From contig CAVPDE010000010.1 of assembly GCA_963702565.1 (NCBI GenBank), forward strand, positions 744,001 through 808,000: a stretch of 64,000 nt of DNA, in the 5' to 3' direction. Below the pieces are notes generated by a model. The model did not search any database and was not told the DNA's origin. It was given only the letters and a program-made list of their open reading frames with translations. Positions 9,672 through 18,389 of this stretch are shown here, piece by piece. The translations under genes were made by a program, and so were the position numbers. Position 1 is the stretch's first letter. Each line of letters begins with the position of its first letter. Origin of the DNA: CAVPDE01 sp963702565 (GTDB lineage: Bacteria > Desulfobacterota > DSM-4660 > Desulfatiglandales > HGW-15).

Positions 9672-10678
9672 AGATTCTTCCTTTTTCGTTCGTGAGCCAC
9701 TACCGCCTCGACAGCAGAATCCATGCTGTAAGGCGGCTTCCATTCGAGGGTCTTCATGATTCCGGTCGAATCATAGAGAACGTTTTTCTGAGATGAAGCC
9801 AACCGGTAGCACGTCAACTTCGGCTTCCGGCCTAGAACCTTTGAGAGCTTTTCCTGAAGCCAAACGGCAACGCATATCAGGCCATATGGAATGAAAATAA
9901 ACAATGCCCTCGGATAAAGTGGCTTCAAGATTCTTTTCACGTACTCTTTTTTCCTGAGACAATCAGGATCCACCACATTGAAGACTTTGTTGTCGGCCTC
10001 CCGCCTCCTAATTACCGTGACGATCGCATCCACCAGATTATCGATGTAAACCATAGGCAAGAGAAAACCGCCCATTCCTATGATCGCAAAGAGCTTCCTG
10101 CCAAAAGAAAACCCCATCATAGGAGTGTAGATTTGCCCCCCCGGACCAAAGATGGTGCCAGGTCTGAGGCACACAATGGAGAAGGCGCCCTTCTTTATGG
10201 CTTCTTTAACCATCTTTTCAGCTTCTACCTTTCCGAGTGTATAGAACCCTCGCTTCTCCGGGTACGGCTCCAGTGATGACTCTTCCGTGAGCACGTCATT
10301 ATCGCGATACCCTGCCGTGCCGTAGACGTTAAGAGAGCTTATGTGAATGAGTTTCTTGATCCCGAACACTTCACAAAGATCGAGCACATTCTTGGTTCCC
10401 TCTATGGTGGTTCGCCTCGTCTCCTCCTCGATACCGCTTGTATCAGCCGCTGCGTGCACGACCACATCGATATCCTTAAACGCCGACTGCAAAGACGCTG
10501 CATCCCCAATATCCCCGTAGACGACTTCCGCTCCCGTTGCGTTGATCCTCTGGATGCCCGACAACCTTCTGTCTAACCCGCGCACCCAGTATCCACTCTC
10601 TATGAGCACTTCAACAAGCCTTTGGCCCAGGAACCCTGTCGCCCCCGTCACCAGCACTCTGGTTTGCCTTTGATTCAT
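9659..10678 (-). CDS. NAD-dependent epimerase/dehydratase (extended SDR)
   Basis: This 339-residue extended short-chain dehydrogenase probably acts on a nucleotide sugar or sugar-like substrate in the cytoplasm. The N-terminus shows VTGATGFLGQRLVE (NAD-binding GxxGxxG). The active-site set is HISSLNVYG (Ser) and FYTLGKVEAEK (YxxxK). The C-terminal half (PYGLICVAVWLQEKLSKVLG) is hydrophobic, as in 3-beta-HSD-like members. The final residues NLRQD are encoded within a dispersed repeat, so the natural C-terminus may have been altered. It lies upstream of asnB with about 150 bp between. Substrate unknown. Confidence 0.8.
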   Translation of the reverse strand: MNQRQTRVLVTGATGFLGQRLVEVLIESGYWVRGLDRRLSGIQRINATGAEVVYGDIGDAASLQSAFKDIDVVVHAAADTSGIEEETRRTTIEGTKNVLDLCEVFGIKKLIHISSLNVYGTAGYRDNDVLTEESSLEPYPEKRGFYTLGKVEAEKMVKEAIKKGAFSIVCLRPGTIFGPGGQIYTPMMGFSFGRKLFAIIGMGGFLLPMVYIDNLVDAIVTVIRRREADNKVFNVVDPDCLRKKEYVKRILKPLYPRALFIFIPYGLICVAVWLQEKLSKVLGRKPKLTCYRLASSQKNVLYDSTGIMKTLEWKPPYSMDSAVEAVVAHERKRKNLRQD

Positions 10679-11060
10679 TTCCTTTTAAGCTGCTGGAATG
10701 ATGGAATAATGGAATCGTGGAATTCTGGAATGTTGGAATGATGGAATAGTGGAATAGTGCAGGAGATGGTACACGGCGCAGCCTACTCCGCCAAAGTAAC
10801 GTCGGTTGCGAAGGCCGGGCGGGACACGGGACACGGCCAATCGCTCAAGAAGCCGCCTACGTTGAAGCTTCCGTCTTCGCGAAAGCTTCGCCGCGACAAG
10901 TCGGCGCGCCAAGGAATACACCCCTCTTCGCCATGGCTTCCGTCTTCGTTTAGACTACTCCGGGACACCCGCCTTCGCCCAACTACGGCGGGGCAAGAGA
11001 CGCCAGAACAAGAAATACAGAATACAGGTAATAGGATTTGATCCCCATTTCGAGCTTGGT
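10679..11060. other. Intergenic region with octamer repeats and CTTCG-rich sequence
   Basis: No gene is supported. It holds the GGAATNNT tandem repeat (10689-10760) and, at about 10845-10990, a patchwork of CTTCGCC, AAGCTTCG and ACGGCGGGG motifs resembling decayed dispersed repeats. Another patch of this type lies at about 12110-12185. Confidence 0.5.
10689..10760. repeat. Imperfect 8-9 bp tandem repeat (GGAATNNT)
   Basis: About eight imperfect units of the form GGAATGAT, GGAATAAT, GGAATCGT, GGAATTCT, GGAATGTT and GGAATAGT run head to tail directly upstream of the epimerase gene start. No coding meaning is apparent. It could be a slippage-prone array influencing the downstream promoter; this is inference. 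Confidence 0.65.
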
Positions 11061-11336
11061 CTAATACTTCTTGTCAAAGGAACTGTGGGTCCCTATCCAA
11101 AACCAAACACAAACATCCTTATCTAGGAAGTACGTGGCGCGATATCCCATACCTATGGCGACCTCGTAAACCCTGAACTTGCTGTTTCGAGTGGACCCTA
11201 TCAATTTCGTTCTCAATGAGGGGTGGTTGGGATTCTCAGAAAAAGCTTCGAATTGCTTTCTTGCATTTTTCTTGATCTGCTCCGGCAGTTCTTCAAAGAG
11301 CTTTTTGAATTGATGCGTTCTCTTTGACTGGATCAT
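11061..11336 (-). CDS. RelE/ParE-superfamily toxin-like protein
   Basis: This 91-residue protein has the compact pattern of RelE/HigB-type toxins. Helical KKLFEELPEQIKKNARKQFEAF is followed by a proline-rich turn (NPNHPSLRTKLIG), then strands KFRVYEVAIGMGYRATYF and VCVWFWIGTHSSFDKKY. Family members cleave ribosome-bound mRNA or poison gyrase. The conserved basic and aromatic residues in the last third are present (R in GYRATYF, H and F/Y near the end). It overlaps the upstream antitoxin-like gene by 4 bases (ATGA), the usual antitoxin-then-toxin order. Activity is untested. Confidence 0.7.
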   Translation of the reverse strand: MIQSKRTHQFKKLFEELPEQIKKNARKQFEAFSENPNHPSLRTKLIGSTRNSKFRVYEVAIGMGYRATYFLDKDVCVWFWIGTHSSFDKKY

Positions 11337-11557
11337 TTGGAGAGATCCATATCGTCCGTTTTTCCCTGCCGATATTCTGAGATGGACTCAGCAACGATAT
11401 TCTTGAACTCGTCGCTTTGATAGAACTCATTGTCTACCTTGGCCAAAAATTCAAACTCGACACCAAGCTTTATGTATCGAATCATTTCCAGAAGGCGGCT
11501 GACCATAAAATCGGGCAGTTCATTGATTTCTTTAATTAACATCTCTTTTTGGTTCAT
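11333..11557 (-). CDS. Antitoxin-like partner of RelE-type toxin
   Basis: This 74-residue acidic protein starts MNQKEMLIKEINELPDFMV, a helical N-terminus like that of small antitoxins paired with RelE-type toxins. The C-terminal tail (SISEYRQGKTDDMDLSK) is polar and probably wraps the toxin. Its ATG comes straight after the remains of a HicA gene, so this module appears to have landed within or beside a decayed HicAB locus. Assignment rests on the translationally coupled toxin neighbour more than on sequence. Confidence 0.6.
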   Translation of the reverse strand: MNQKEMLIKEINELPDFMVSRLLEMIRYIKLGVEFEFLAKVDNEFYQSDEFKNIVAESISEYRQGKTDDMDLSK

Positions 11558-11599
11558 ATTAACGCCCTTTGAATTAGCAGTCTTTGAGATTGAATATAT

Positions 11600-11662
11600 G
11601 CCCTCCCTCAGGAATTCGCAACCCTGCTAGGACAAATGCCGGACAAGCTCTTCGCGCTTCAT
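11600..11662 (-). pseudogene. hicA: HicA toxin remnant, N-terminal fragment with amber codon
   Basis: The ATG at 11662 overlaps the hicB stop (ATGA, 4 bases), the usual hicB-hicA coupling. Translation gives MKREELVRHLS, a TAG stop (11629-11627), then QGCEFLREG, which matches the start of HicA double-stranded-RNA-binding toxins (MKRxxLxRxLxxxGCxxxREG). The homology then ends and the sequence runs into the start of the next toxin-antitoxin pair. The conserved HicA histidine that normally follows (GxH) is lost. The toxin is therefore dead, while its antitoxin gene remains open. Confidence 0.7.
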
Positions 11663-11871
11663 ACGGTGACGGAGATTTCAGAAAACCCTGTTTCATCAGC
11701 TTTCAAGGCCTCATTCCGGTTAAAATCCAGAGCTTTTTTCAGTGTGATTTTGAGGCTTTCCACTAATTCTTCTTTTCTACGTTCCTGGCAGATCACGCCC
11801 GGAATCTCCTCGATCCACCCAATCCACCAACCCTCATCCTGCTTTACTATTGCGGTGTATCTATTCCGCAT
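11659..11871 (-). CDS. hicB: HicB-family antitoxin
   Basis: This 70-residue protein starts MRNRYTAIVKQDEGWWIGWI, then EEIPGVICQERRKEELVESLK, the partial RNase-H-like fold of short HicB antitoxins (strand YTAIV, aromatic WWIGW, EEIPGV turn). HicB binds and neutralises HicA and often represses the operon. I placed the start at the ATG at 11871, which has GGAG 5 bases upstream; a GTG at 11877 is also possible. Its toxin gene is reduced to a fragment, so it is an orphan antitoxin. Confidence 0.75.
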   Translation of the reverse strand: MRNRYTAIVKQDEGWWIGWIEEIPGVICQERRKEELVESLKITLKKALDFNRNEALKADETGFSEISVTV

Positions 11872-12340
11872 GTTCACTCCAGTTCCTTTTCCACTCTTTT
11901 AATCTCCAGGCATGGTGGCCGACCTTCGGTTTCTTGTCAAGGCAAATACCTGCAGACCTGCAACCGGAGGCATAGTGAGCTTCCTATTGCAGGAAAAGAT
12001 TCTGTTCCCCGGCTGCACTTCCCTCAAAACAGCCATTGAAGGGGGCTGGGAATCTGCGTTAATCTGCGTAATCCTCCAAAGGCGGACAAGTCTGCGGATA
12101 CCATTTCTTTTGGTTGTGCCTACGCTGCGCTGTGCCCTCCCGTGACTCCTTGGCACGCCGAAGCTTGTCGGCGTAGGCGGCTGTGGTGAAAGATTCCTGT
12201 CCGTGTCTGCTTGCAGGAGCGTAGCCAAAAGCGAAGGCCTGTCTGCCTACCCCGTTGAAATCCAAAGCACTATTCAACCAGGGCGTGCCCTGGAAATTCT
12301 AAGGCGAGTCAGCTTATCCTGTTTATCCTGTACATCCTGT
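11872..12340. other. Intergenic region with dispersed repeat fragments
   Basis: No gene is supported. It contains AATCTGCGTTAATCTGCGTA (around 12051-12070), a common dispersed bacterial microrepeat, CTTCG-rich patches, and three spaced ATCCTGT units at about 12316-12342. The hicB promoter probably lies close to 11880-11930, but no convincing -35/-10 pair is visible. Confidence 0.45.
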
Positions 12341-13729
12341 CTAAATTTCTCTTATGTGATCTGCCAGCCGCAGCGCCAGGGACCCAATCGTCAGCCCCGT
12401 GTTGGCATAGGAATGCTCTTGAATGATTGAGCCGTCACAGATAAACACGTTATCGAAAAAATTTACCTTCAAATCCTTATCAACAAGACCGCCTGGCAGG
12501 TCCCCAAGCGGTACGGTTCCGGAATGATGGGCGGCAGACCACAGCCAGTCGTCAGTCAAGGGCATTCTGATCACCAAATCCTCAGCAACAGGTTCCAACA
12601 TGGCGCTCAACTTCTTCAACATACCGTTATAAACGGCCATCTCTTCTTCCGTGATACGCCAGTCCACATTTATACCGTTGCCATCATATGAGACTTTGTT
12701 CTTTCCACGTTTTTGTTCGAAGATTACGAGAATGTTGTATATCCTGCTTGGTATATTGACCCCAAACAGGTGTGAGTATATCTCCGCCAGGATATCCGGA
12801 TGAAATATCTTCGGAGAAAGAGCATTCTTTATCCTCTCTAAGCCTTTGCTCGCTCCAAGCTTTGATTTGTACTTGTAAATAGAAAGCTTGTTTTCCATGG
12901 TCAGCGCCGGTCTGAAAAAAACACCTGCCGTATAGTTGCCGCATTCGCTTCTCATTCTTATGGCTGTTCGGCAGATATAGTCGCGCTTATCCAGGGTGGA
13001 AAGCCGTTCAAAACAGTCTGACAAATCCTTTTTCACTCTAGCCTTACCGACAAACCCCATCGGATGGTCGGCCAAACCTTCTCCCAATTGATCGAAGGGT
13101 TGACCTGCTGCGCCAAGCATCTTCGCAACAATCTCTGGAGTGCCGAGAGTACCGGCCGATATCACCACAAAATCCGGACTAACAGTGAATCGCCTATCCC
13201 CAGTCGTGTAGCATAGAGAATCTATTCTCCCTTTGGCACCGCCGAATTCTATCCCCGAGACTCCATAACGAGCGTCCACATTCGGGCCGGCACTGAGAGG
13301 TCGAAACTTTTTTGGATACAACAGACAATCTATCCCATCGGTTACACCAACCCTCTTTTCAGTCGCCCACACCATTTCAGACCATATCGCACCGTATTCC
13401 TCCAAATAGCTCTTGCTGTTAAAATACAGTTGAGAGGCCGCTCTGTCGGTGTATGGCCGAGTCTCGTTCAAGACCTGTCTGAATTCTCGGGAATGAATAT
13501 CCTCAGGGCGAAGAGGCATTAAACCGTTGTGCCACAGATTTGTGCTTCCGCCGCCGCCGACACAGAAAGTCTTAACGACCCCGAACGCTTTCTCAACAAA
13601 TTCAATTCTAGGGTATTGAATCCTATCTTTGAGTCCTGCTTCAAGCAAGATCACATTCGTATCCTTCGCGAGCTCATTGCAAATCAAGCTGCCGGCTAAT
13701 CCGCTTCCAATGACAACTACACTTCGCAT
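12341..13729 (-). CDS. GMC-type FAD-dependent oxidoreductase
   Basis: This 462-residue flavoprotein binds FAD through the N-terminal VVVIGSGLAGSLICNEL (GxGxxG) and LLEAGL motifs. The loop VGGGGSTNLWHNGLMPL matches the GMC family signature region. The C-terminal active-site region AAHHSGTVPLG supplies the conserved His, and ANTGLTIGSLALRLADHI is the usual C-terminal FAD contact. GMC enzymes oxidise alcohols or sugars; the substrate here is unknown. The gene is isolated by gaps of over 450 bp on each side. It may oxidise a polysaccharide precursor, judging only from its surroundings. Confidence 0.8.
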   Translation of the reverse strand: MRSVVVIGSGLAGSLICNELAKDTNVILLEAGLKDRIQYPRIEFVEKAFGVVKTFCVGGGGSTNLWHNGLMPLRPEDIHSREFRQVLNETRPYTDRAASQLYFNSKSYLEEYGAIWSEMVWATEKRVGVTDGIDCLLYPKKFRPLSAGPNVDARYGVSGIEFGGAKGRIDSLCYTTGDRRFTVSPDFVVISAGTLGTPEIVAKMLGAAGQPFDQLGEGLADHPMGFVGKARVKKDLSDCFERLSTLDKRDYICRTAIRMRSECGNYTAGVFFRPALTMENKLSIYKYKSKLGASKGLERIKNALSPKIFHPDILAEIYSHLFGVNIPSRIYNILVIFEQKRGKNKVSYDGNGINVDWRITEEEMAVYNGMLKKLSAMLEPVAEDLVIRMPLTDDWLWSAAHHSGTVPLGDLPGGLVDKDLKVNFFDNVFICDGSIIQEHSYANTGLTIGSLALRLADHIREI

Positions 13730-14327
13730 CGGTGGGCGTTCCCTCGATTTATTTTTACCGCAGAGTCAGGGAGCACAGAGAACTCATTTTGACAGGGTTA
13801 ACAAGATTTGCAAAATGGGACAAAGCTTGCTCAAAACATTCGCGGGGGGTATCAGCGCAAAAATCAACCGAGCTCGCTTTCGCTTCCCACACCTTCTCGC
13901 GCTGCGTGTTCCCGCACCCGTCCCGTTCAGCGAGACTGTTCTGAGCTGTCATATGTGTTTCGTAGTAAAAGAACAAAAGGAGTAGTGTTGCTCTTCCAGC
14001 AGGCCGCCTCCTTAGTGGGCCATCGAGGAAACCATGGTTCGCACAACTTCCAAGAAATTGGATAGGGCTTATTCCCCTATTCGATCCTTCCAAATTTCAA
14101 AGGCTGAAATTATTCTTGACCTTCAAGATGATCCCCTTTGGGGGCGACTGCTTGATGTACAGTGTGTTTTTCTGGCACGCTGGTGACTTATTCTTCACCG
14201 TGCAGACCCCACTCCACTTCTTCTCCAATGATTTTCCTGCAACCCAAATCAGAACATCGCTTCAGACAGAGAAGGCCCACCGATAGACCATCCCGGCTCT
14301 CATTCTAAAGTCCATTTCGGATTAGGT
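13730..14327. other. Intergenic region, nothing recognised apart from a degenerate repeat
   Basis: A degenerate TTGACAGGGTTAACAAGATT element lies at about 13789-13808, preceded by CCGCAGAGTCAGGGAGCACA at about 13758-13777, a degenerate form of the CACAGAG repeat. The rest (13810-14327) has no convincing coding signal on either strand and no recognised regulatory element. Confidence 0.45.
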
Positions 14328-14999
14328 TTAGCGTTTTCTGAGCTTTCTTTTCAACCCTGCAAGCCCCAGCAGGCCAGTGCCGACAAGGAGGATGGTGGTA
14401 GGTTCGGGGACGGGCGAGGCATATACCGACAATGTGCCAGAGAGAGCTGTTACAGTTCCGTAGTCTTGATAATAGTAAGGATCATAAGCAAAATCAGTTA
14501 AGGAAAACTGAATGTTATCAATCTGATATCCAGCAAAATCAATCCCATTTCCACGATAGGTCTCACTGAAAACCCAATTCGACCAACCAAGTGAGCCATC
14601 CCATTCACCACCAAGCCCGTCAAGTCGCCAAACAATCACTTCTTTATTTCCGTCAGTTAGGGTGTATAGGAAATCATCGTAGCAGAAGGGCTTTGGGAAG
14701 TTCATGTCAAAGGTATCCCCTATAGCACCTTCGTTAACAGTGATTCCTAGCACTGCTATACTCAAATAGCCAGCATAGCCTTGCCAGGAACCATCAGATC
14801 TCCATGGTCGAGAAAAATCATAGGTATCCTGATCAGGAGAAAACCCAAGCGTCAATTCAAATCCGTCTGCTTCCGACGAATACAAATAACCACTGATTTG
14901 TATTTCTCTAGTAGCAACAGGAGTCGCATCGCTCGCCGAAGGATATATCATTAATAGCAGAAACCAAACTGACGAAAGTCTTAGTAATGTTATAATCAT
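14328..14999 (-). CDS. PEP-CTERM sorting-domain exported protein
   Basis: This 223-residue protein has a signal peptide (hydrophobic SSVWFLLLMIYPSASDA, cleavage before TPV). Its C-terminus has the three parts of an exosortase substrate: the motif VPEPTT, a hydrophobic helix (ILLVGTGLLGLAGL) and a basic tail (KRKLRKR). The exosortase encoded at 55052-55897 would be expected to cut near PEP and release or anchor the protein. The mature part (30-195) is rich in Tyr, Asp and Gly, looks like beta structure, and has no recognised enzymatic domain. A strong AAGGAG sequence 8 bases before the ATG supports the start. This is the only clear PEP-CTERM substrate in the window. Confidence 0.88.
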   Translation of the reverse strand: MIITLLRLSSVWFLLLMIYPSASDATPVATREIQISGYLYSSEADGFELTLGFSPDQDTYDFSRPWRSDGSWQGYAGYLSIAVLGITVNEGAIGDTFDMNFPKPFCYDDFLYTLTDGNKEVIVWRLDGLGGEWDGSLGWSNWVFSETYRGNGIDFAGYQIDNIQFSLTDFAYDPYYYQDYGTVTALSGTLSVYASPVPEPTTILLVGTGLLGLAGLKRKLRKR

Positions 15000-15107
15000 G
15001 AGTGGTTCTCCTTCATTTAGTATCGGCTATAGATTCCATGCATTCCTTCCAACTAAACTCTGCATATATCCTGAAATCAATTGCCCTATAAACGCCTGTC
15101 CCTTTTC

Positions 15108-15461
15108 TTATCTTACACTGATGAAAACTCCAATACAAATGCACAAAGCACCTACCAATACTCTTGCTTCCAAAGCCTCCATAAGAAAAACTCGTGACAT
15201 TACAGGAACCAAGAAGAAGGCTATTGACATCAGCGGGTACGCCTTCTTGAGCGGGACTTGGCCTAGCAGCCATACCCAAAGAACCGTTGCCAGGGCATAG
15301 ATTCCAAGGCTTATAAGCAAATACCAATTAAAATACATGTTAAAGTTAAGCCTTTCATGGGTTGCCTCACCGTCAACCGTTGCAGCAAGTTTAAAGAGAA
15401 TTTGGCCCCCCGAAATGGCTAATACGCACAGTAGACCAATTGCTAACTGGAAAACCGTCAT
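15108..15461 (-). CDS. EamA/SMR-type small membrane transporter (ArnE-like flippase)
   Basis: This 117-residue protein has four predicted membrane helices (about 2-22, 42-65, 72-92 and 98-116). The phrases GGQILFKLAA and PLKKAYPLMSIAFFLVPV are typical of half-size EamA/SMR proteins that flip undecaprenyl-linked sugars. Its start overlaps the preceding glycosyltransferase stop (TAATG). With the two upstream genes it forms a compact module: make an undecaprenyl-phosphate sugar, flip it, and transfer it on the periplasmic side. Transport of the lipid-linked sugar is inferred from this context. Confidence 0.75.
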   Translation of the reverse strand: MTVFQLAIGLLCVLAISGGQILFKLAATVDGEATHERLNFNMYFNWYLLISLGIYALATVLWVWLLGQVPLKKAYPLMSIAFFLVPVMSRVFLMEALEARVLVGALCICIGVFISVR

Positions 15462-16408
15462 TAATCCTCTCTCTTTCTATTTCCCTCGCCCTGAACTTCA
15501 AGTACGATGGCTTGGAGAAAAAGCTGAAAGCCGACAATGATTGGCAGAACTGCAATCATAACGGTCCCCGTCGTTGTAACAACGCCCGACAGAATTGATT
15601 GCGCCCATTTAGCAGCCCCAAATAGCGTCCCAAACAACATCATAGCGGCTCCTGCGAAATAAAATAGTCCGATTACTGAGAACTCATAGAGAATATATTT
15701 TGTGTAAACCCTATTCACGAATCTTGTGAGTAGAAGCCAGGGAAAGGTAAACAGAATTCTAGGCACGCTAAGAGAAGATTTCTCGTCTCCATATTTCGAG
15801 GGCATGTATACGTCTTTAGCTTTTCCCTTCTGAATGTTTACTTGGACAAGCATATCGTTCTCGAAAAAATACCTATTGTGGATACGCTCAAAGGGCAGCG
15901 ATTCTAACAATTCTCGCGTGATGGCCACATACCCATTCTGTGGGTCAAAAATGTTCCAAAACCCCGATGCCAATTTCGTGAAAAAAGTAAGTATATAGTT
16001 TCCGACCAGTCGAGCCACAGGCATACGCTTCAATTCAGTACTGTGAATAAACCTATTTCCTTTGCTGTAGTCATATCCATCGAAAATCGGCTTAATAAGG
16101 TCCTCCATCCTCTCTGGATCCATCTGCCCATCACCATCGTATTTCACAAATACATCGCCTCCTAGGTCTCGACCCCTCCTAAAACCCTCCTTGGTGGCTC
16201 CTCCTACACCGAGATTGCGTTCGTTCCGAACAAGAACAATTCGAGCGTCCGGAATCTCCGCAACGACCGCAGCTGTGTCATCCTTACTACAGTCATCAAC
16301 GACAACAATATGGTCGACAAAAGACCTAATCCTAACTACCGCCTCCTTGATTTGGTTCCGAACATTAAACGCCGGTATCACAACCACTATTTTCTTTCCT
16401 TTAATCAT
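15461..16408 (-). CDS. DPM1-like undecaprenyl-phosphate glycosyltransferase (GT2)
   Basis: This 315-residue GT2 enzyme has the N-terminal GT-A domain with VVVIPAFNVRNQIKEA, VVDDCSKDD and the metal-binding VKYDGDGQMDP. Two C-terminal membrane segments follow (about 235-260 and 270-295). The layout matches polyprenyl-phosphate mannose/glucose synthases, which load a sugar onto undecaprenyl phosphate at the cytoplasmic face. It overlaps both neighbours by a few bases (ATGA with the upstream gene, TAATG with the EamA gene), a strong sign of translational coupling. Confidence 0.85.
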   Translation of the reverse strand: MIKGKKIVVVIPAFNVRNQIKEAVVRIRSFVDHIVVVDDCSKDDTAAVVAEIPDARIVLVRNERNLGVGGATKEGFRRGRDLGGDVFVKYDGDGQMDPERMEDLIKPIFDGYDYSKGNRFIHSTELKRMPVARLVGNYILTFFTKLASGFWNIFDPQNGYVAITRELLESLPFERIHNRYFFENDMLVQVNIQKGKAKDVYMPSKYGDEKSSLSVPRILFTFPWLLLTRFVNRVYTKYILYEFSVIGLFYFAGAAMMLFGTLFGAAKWAQSILSGVVTTTGTVMIAVLPIIVGFQLFLQAIVLEVQGEGNRKRED

Positions 16409-17727
16409 TGTTTCCCCCTCATTGATGACCCTTTTCCAGCCCTACAGTTGTCTTCCTCTGCAAAAAGATCGACCCCTACTGTTCTCCATAGGCCAACTGC
16501 GCAGAGCGCCATCATTAAAGGCATCACTGCGAGGGTGTATCGAACAAGAGGGAAAATGGCGACCTGTATTAGGCAAAAATAGATGATGGTTCCTGGCACA
16601 TAGAATCTGCGTTTTCTTACGAAATGTCCGAGGCCTAGAAAAAGCCCAATCGCTCCTAAGAAAAGATATGGCATCTGGCCGGCTAGCACATAGCCATTCT
16701 TTGTTTTTCCTTCAGTGTTGTACCAAGACAGAACAAACTTTTTCCCCAGAAAACGGAAATAATCCAGTGGCTCATTCTTGAAATGCTCGAGATGGTTTGC
16801 GAGCGCTACCCTCCCCAGTTCATCATGCTTTATCCCGAAATCTTGCCCATGTCTCTTTCGCAATTCATCTACATCAATGTCGAGGTATTCATCCTTTGAA
16901 CCCTGGATGAAAGGTGCGGAGGCGCCGCTTTGGACCGGTATGAATTTCTTGAAGATCATATAGTTCCTTACAGTCCAAGGCGTTAAAACTATCACACTTG
17001 CTATCATCAGACCCACAGACCACTTCACCCACACTTGCAAATCTCGCCCCTTGCGAACTTCAAGCATTCTCACCAATGGCAGGAGCAGAATGAACGGAAG
17101 TGTTACCGGTTTGGCCAGAGCAGAAAAGCCAGTTATTAGGCCACAGTAGACGCCATTCCTTAAATTTGTCTCACCAACCAAACACACAACAAGCCAGCAC
17201 AGCAGAAAATTCAGCGGGACTTGATAATACAGCGTCATGCACATATAGATCGCGAGAGGGTAGGTGGCATAAAGCGCAGCAGATGTGACCCCCAGCACAT
17301 CATTTCTACTCATCCTCCTTCCAATAATGAACAAGAAATAGCACACTGATGCATCCATTATGCTCTGAAATATTTTTGCCACCAGCACATTGGGTCCAAA
17401 TAGGAAATACAGCAGACTCACCCACCACGCATAGAGTGGTGGAACAAAGTGAAACGGAGTACCGGGTTTGAATTTGAATTGAGTTTCTGGCCTAGGATTG
17501 ACTGAGTGAACAAACCCCTCCCCTGCAATAACACTTCTCGCCACATCATCGTAATAGAACTCTATTTCATTGATATTTTTCGCATGATAATCAGGATACT
17601 TTATTTCTAGATAAACATTAGGAGCAGCTCTCAAAACGATCGCGGCAATTATTATCACAGCCAGCTTTCCTCCACTTGTGCTGAACACACCGTGATCTCC
17701 ATTAGCTTTTTTCGTCTTGGGTTCCAT
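16405..17727 (-). CDS. PMT/ArnT-like GT-C membrane glycosyltransferase
   Basis: This 440-residue integral membrane protein has about ten hydrophobic segments. Its first periplasmic loop contains the acidic YYDDVARSVI and PGTPFHFVPPLYAWW, the layout of dolichyl-phosphate-mannose:protein mannosyltransferases and ArnT. Such enzymes take a sugar from a polyprenyl-phosphate donor and add it to a protein, lipid A or polysaccharide on the outer face of the membrane. It heads a three-gene operon with a DPM1-like synthase and an EamA flippase, which fits that mechanism. The acceptor is unknown; the adjacent PEP-CTERM protein is a candidate by proximity only. Confidence 0.8.
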   Translation of the reverse strand: MEPKTKKANGDHGVFSTSGGKLAVIIIAAIVLRAAPNVYLEIKYPDYHAKNINEIEFYYDDVARSVIAGEGFVHSVNPRPETQFKFKPGTPFHFVPPLYAWWVSLLYFLFGPNVLVAKIFQSIMDASVCYFLFIIGRRMSRNDVLGVTSAALYATYPLAIYMCMTLYYQVPLNFLLCWLVVCLVGETNLRNGVYCGLITGFSALAKPVTLPFILLLPLVRMLEVRKGRDLQVWVKWSVGLMIASVIVLTPWTVRNYMIFKKFIPVQSGASAPFIQGSKDEYLDIDVDELRKRHGQDFGIKHDELGRVALANHLEHFKNEPLDYFRFLGKKFVLSWYNTEGKTKNGYVLAGQMPYLFLGAIGLFLGLGHFVRKRRFYVPGTIIYFCLIQVAIFPLVRYTLAVMPLMMALCAVGLWRTVGVDLFAEEDNCRAGKGSSMRGKQ

Positions 17728-18389
17728 TTCACATCCTCAAGAACACTCTATTCCCGTTTTCAGCAGTGACGGTTTTCTAGCTCCCCAGTAATAGTAATTC
17801 TCCCCAGGCCCTTTTATGGCTTTCACAGTACCAGCGCATTTAGCAAAAGGAACCATCATTCGTGCTCAATAATACGCCTCTCCCAAACAACTCCTTTCCT
17901 TACAAAGGGGCAAAGTGCTAAATTGCTATTCTCCATTCCTCTCTTTACCTTTCTGGGGGCTGAAGCTACTGCTTCGCAATTGCGATTTCGCAAATGCAGG
18001 ATATGACAAAATGCCTTTTTCCCTTGATAGAAAGCAGGTTAAAAGAAGCCACTGTGAGGTGAGAAACTCTGCTGGACGCGAGTTATCAAAACTAGCCTGC
18101 ATCTGGGCGGAAACAGCTATCTGTCTTCCACCTTTCCACTGCCAAAATTGGGCTAGCGCGTCTTTTCTAATCTGAGGTGGGAGAAAATACAGCGGCTAGC
18201 TCATCTACCCGCGGAACGCCCGCTGCTTTGATCTACAACTCCCTATTTCCCATCTTTGCTCGACCGTCAGCAATGCTTGCTCTGGACTCTGGGAGGCTAA
18301 TGCGCACACGGTCTCGCCAACTTGTTGGCGCATGGCTAGTCACCTGCGCTCGGCCAAGATCCACTAACCAAGAGCCCAGCTGGACGTCG
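17728..18389. other. Long intergenic region without recognised genes
   Basis: About 660 bp with only short, dissimilar reading frames on both strands. Local palindromic CGCAATTGCGATTTCGCAA is at about 17974-17992. No repeat family member, sigma-54 site or terminator stands out. It separates the convergently ordered secreted protein unit from the start of the GT-C operon and probably carries that operon's promoter. Confidence 0.4.

Noticed and set aside
9690..9710. GGCGGTAGTGG on the minus strand, resembling the ops/JUMPstart element of polysaccharide operons
   Set aside because: It lies inside the coding sequence for the C-terminus of the epimerase (EAVVAHERKR), not in a leader, and lacks the wider JUMPstart context.
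14172..14187. TGGCACGCTGGTGACT as a plus-strand sigma-54 site
   Set aside because: The -12 element is TGACT rather than TTGCW, and no plus-strand gene follows.
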